DNA from: Streptomyces sp. NRRL F-2580 | Lineage (GTDB): Bacteria > Actinomycetota > Actinomycetes > Streptomycetales > Streptomycetaceae | Direction of reading: 5' to 3' | NCBI RefSeq assembly: GCF_000720115.1 | Contig: NZ_JOIR01000029.1 | Span: 1 to 64,000, forward strand | DNA length: 64,000 nucleotides | Shown: piece after piece, positions 63,768-64,000 of the stretch | How positions within the stretch are numbered: the stretch's first letter is position 1 | Layout: each line of letters opens with the position of its first letter | Notes under the pieces: model-generated | What the model was told of the DNA's origin: nothing | Databases searched by the model: none | The model's input: only the letters and a program-made list of their open reading frames with translations | Program-made: the position numbers and the translations under genes

Positions 63768-64000
63768 GTGAGCGAGAACACCACCCACGACAAGTTGCCC
63801 ATCCGCATGCTGCACGACCGCGTGCTCGTGAAGTCCGACCTGCCGGAGGGCGAGCGGCGCTCGGGCGGCGGCATCCTGATTCCGGCGACGGCCGCGGTGG
63901 GCAAGCGGCTGGCCTGGGCCGAGGTGGTCGCCGTCGGGCAGAACGTACGGACGGTCGAGCCCGGGGACCGGGTCCTGTACGACCCCGAGGACCGTGCCGA
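63768..64000 (+). CDS. GroES-family co-chaperonin, cut by window end
   Basis: The GTG at 63768 opens a GroES/Cpn10 fold: IRMLHDRVLVKSDLPEGERRSGGGILIP, AEVVAVG and VEPGDRVLYDPED. About 77 residues are visible and the gene continues past the window. It has a short extra N-terminus, and the position away from groEL1 suggests a GroES-like paralogue rather than the main co-chaperonin; that is inference. Confidence 0.88.
   Translation, partial: MSENTTHDKLPIRMLHDRVLVKSDLPEGERRSGGGILIPATAAVGKRLAWAEVVAVGQNVRTVEPGDRVLYDPEDRA

Overview
The window is high-GC actinobacterial DNA from a Streptomyces-type genome. The evidence is pervasive third-position G/C, GTG starts, an SsgA-like sporulation gene, a mec-cysO-cysM cysteine cluster with an actinobacterial leader peptide, DasR-like operators at N-acetylglucosamine PTS genes, and dispersed palindromes typical of the genus. 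From memory only, the gene order from about 31 kb to the right end resembles the core region of S. coelicolor that holds hppD, ssgG, clpS, cysM, nagE/nagF and rph.

Layout. 1-6.8 kb: a type VII (ESX-like) accessory locus with two intact tandem mycosin-like S8 peptidases, a third decayed copy, a small EspC/WXG-like protein, a 760-residue candidate substrate with a WxG motif and an EF-hand-like loop, and a lipoprotein. 6.83-26.54 kb: a complete ~19.7 kb actinobacterial integrative and conjugative element (AICE) in the 3' half of a tRNA-Cys gene, bounded by 43-bp direct repeats. It carries left-end cargo (lipoprotein, FokI-like nuclease, zinc-ribbon/XRE regulator, epimerase), a KorSA-like GntR repressor with two matching operators, a transfer operon (small protein, GGDEF cyclase, DUF2637 membrane protein, RRQRL zinc protein, TraB, Spd-like proteins), a primase-polymerase/DUF3987 replication pair, an inverted iteron-like array, xis, int, and a secreted CAP-domain protein at the right end.

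26.7-36.9 kb: chromosomal genes for an MFS exporter, a Doc/antitoxin pair whose toxin is frameshifted around a small palindrome, an SF2 helicase, an IclR regulator, a Lon-like protease without PDZ, an ArsR-type regulator with its MFS pump, an Lrp regulator, and divergent 4-hydroxyphenylpyruvate dioxygenase. 37-50.5 kb: TPR protein, FAD oxidase, SsgG-like protein, two RDD proteins, immune-inhibitor-A-like metalloprotease, nicotinamidase and nicotinate phosphoribosyltransferase, ClpS and DUF2017. 50.8-64 kb: amino-acid permease, mec-leader-cysO-cysM, DUF488, MBL hydrolase, nagE2-nagE1/nagF, RNase PH, RdgB, tRNA-Leu, an HNH nuclease pair (one decayed), Bcp, DUF3618 and the start of a GroES-like gene.

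How it fits together. The AICE is a full life-cycle unit: prim-pol replication, TraB-driven double-stranded DNA transfer, GntR control, tyrosine-recombinase excision and integration. It also brings a putative defence nuclease and a putative c-di-GMP enzyme that could affect host development. The most novel candidates are the orphan FokI-like nuclease with duplicated winged-helix modules and its alternating upstream inverted repeat, the GGDEF gene in the transfer operon, and the mosaic mycosin array. All functions are inferred by reading the sequence; no database search was run.
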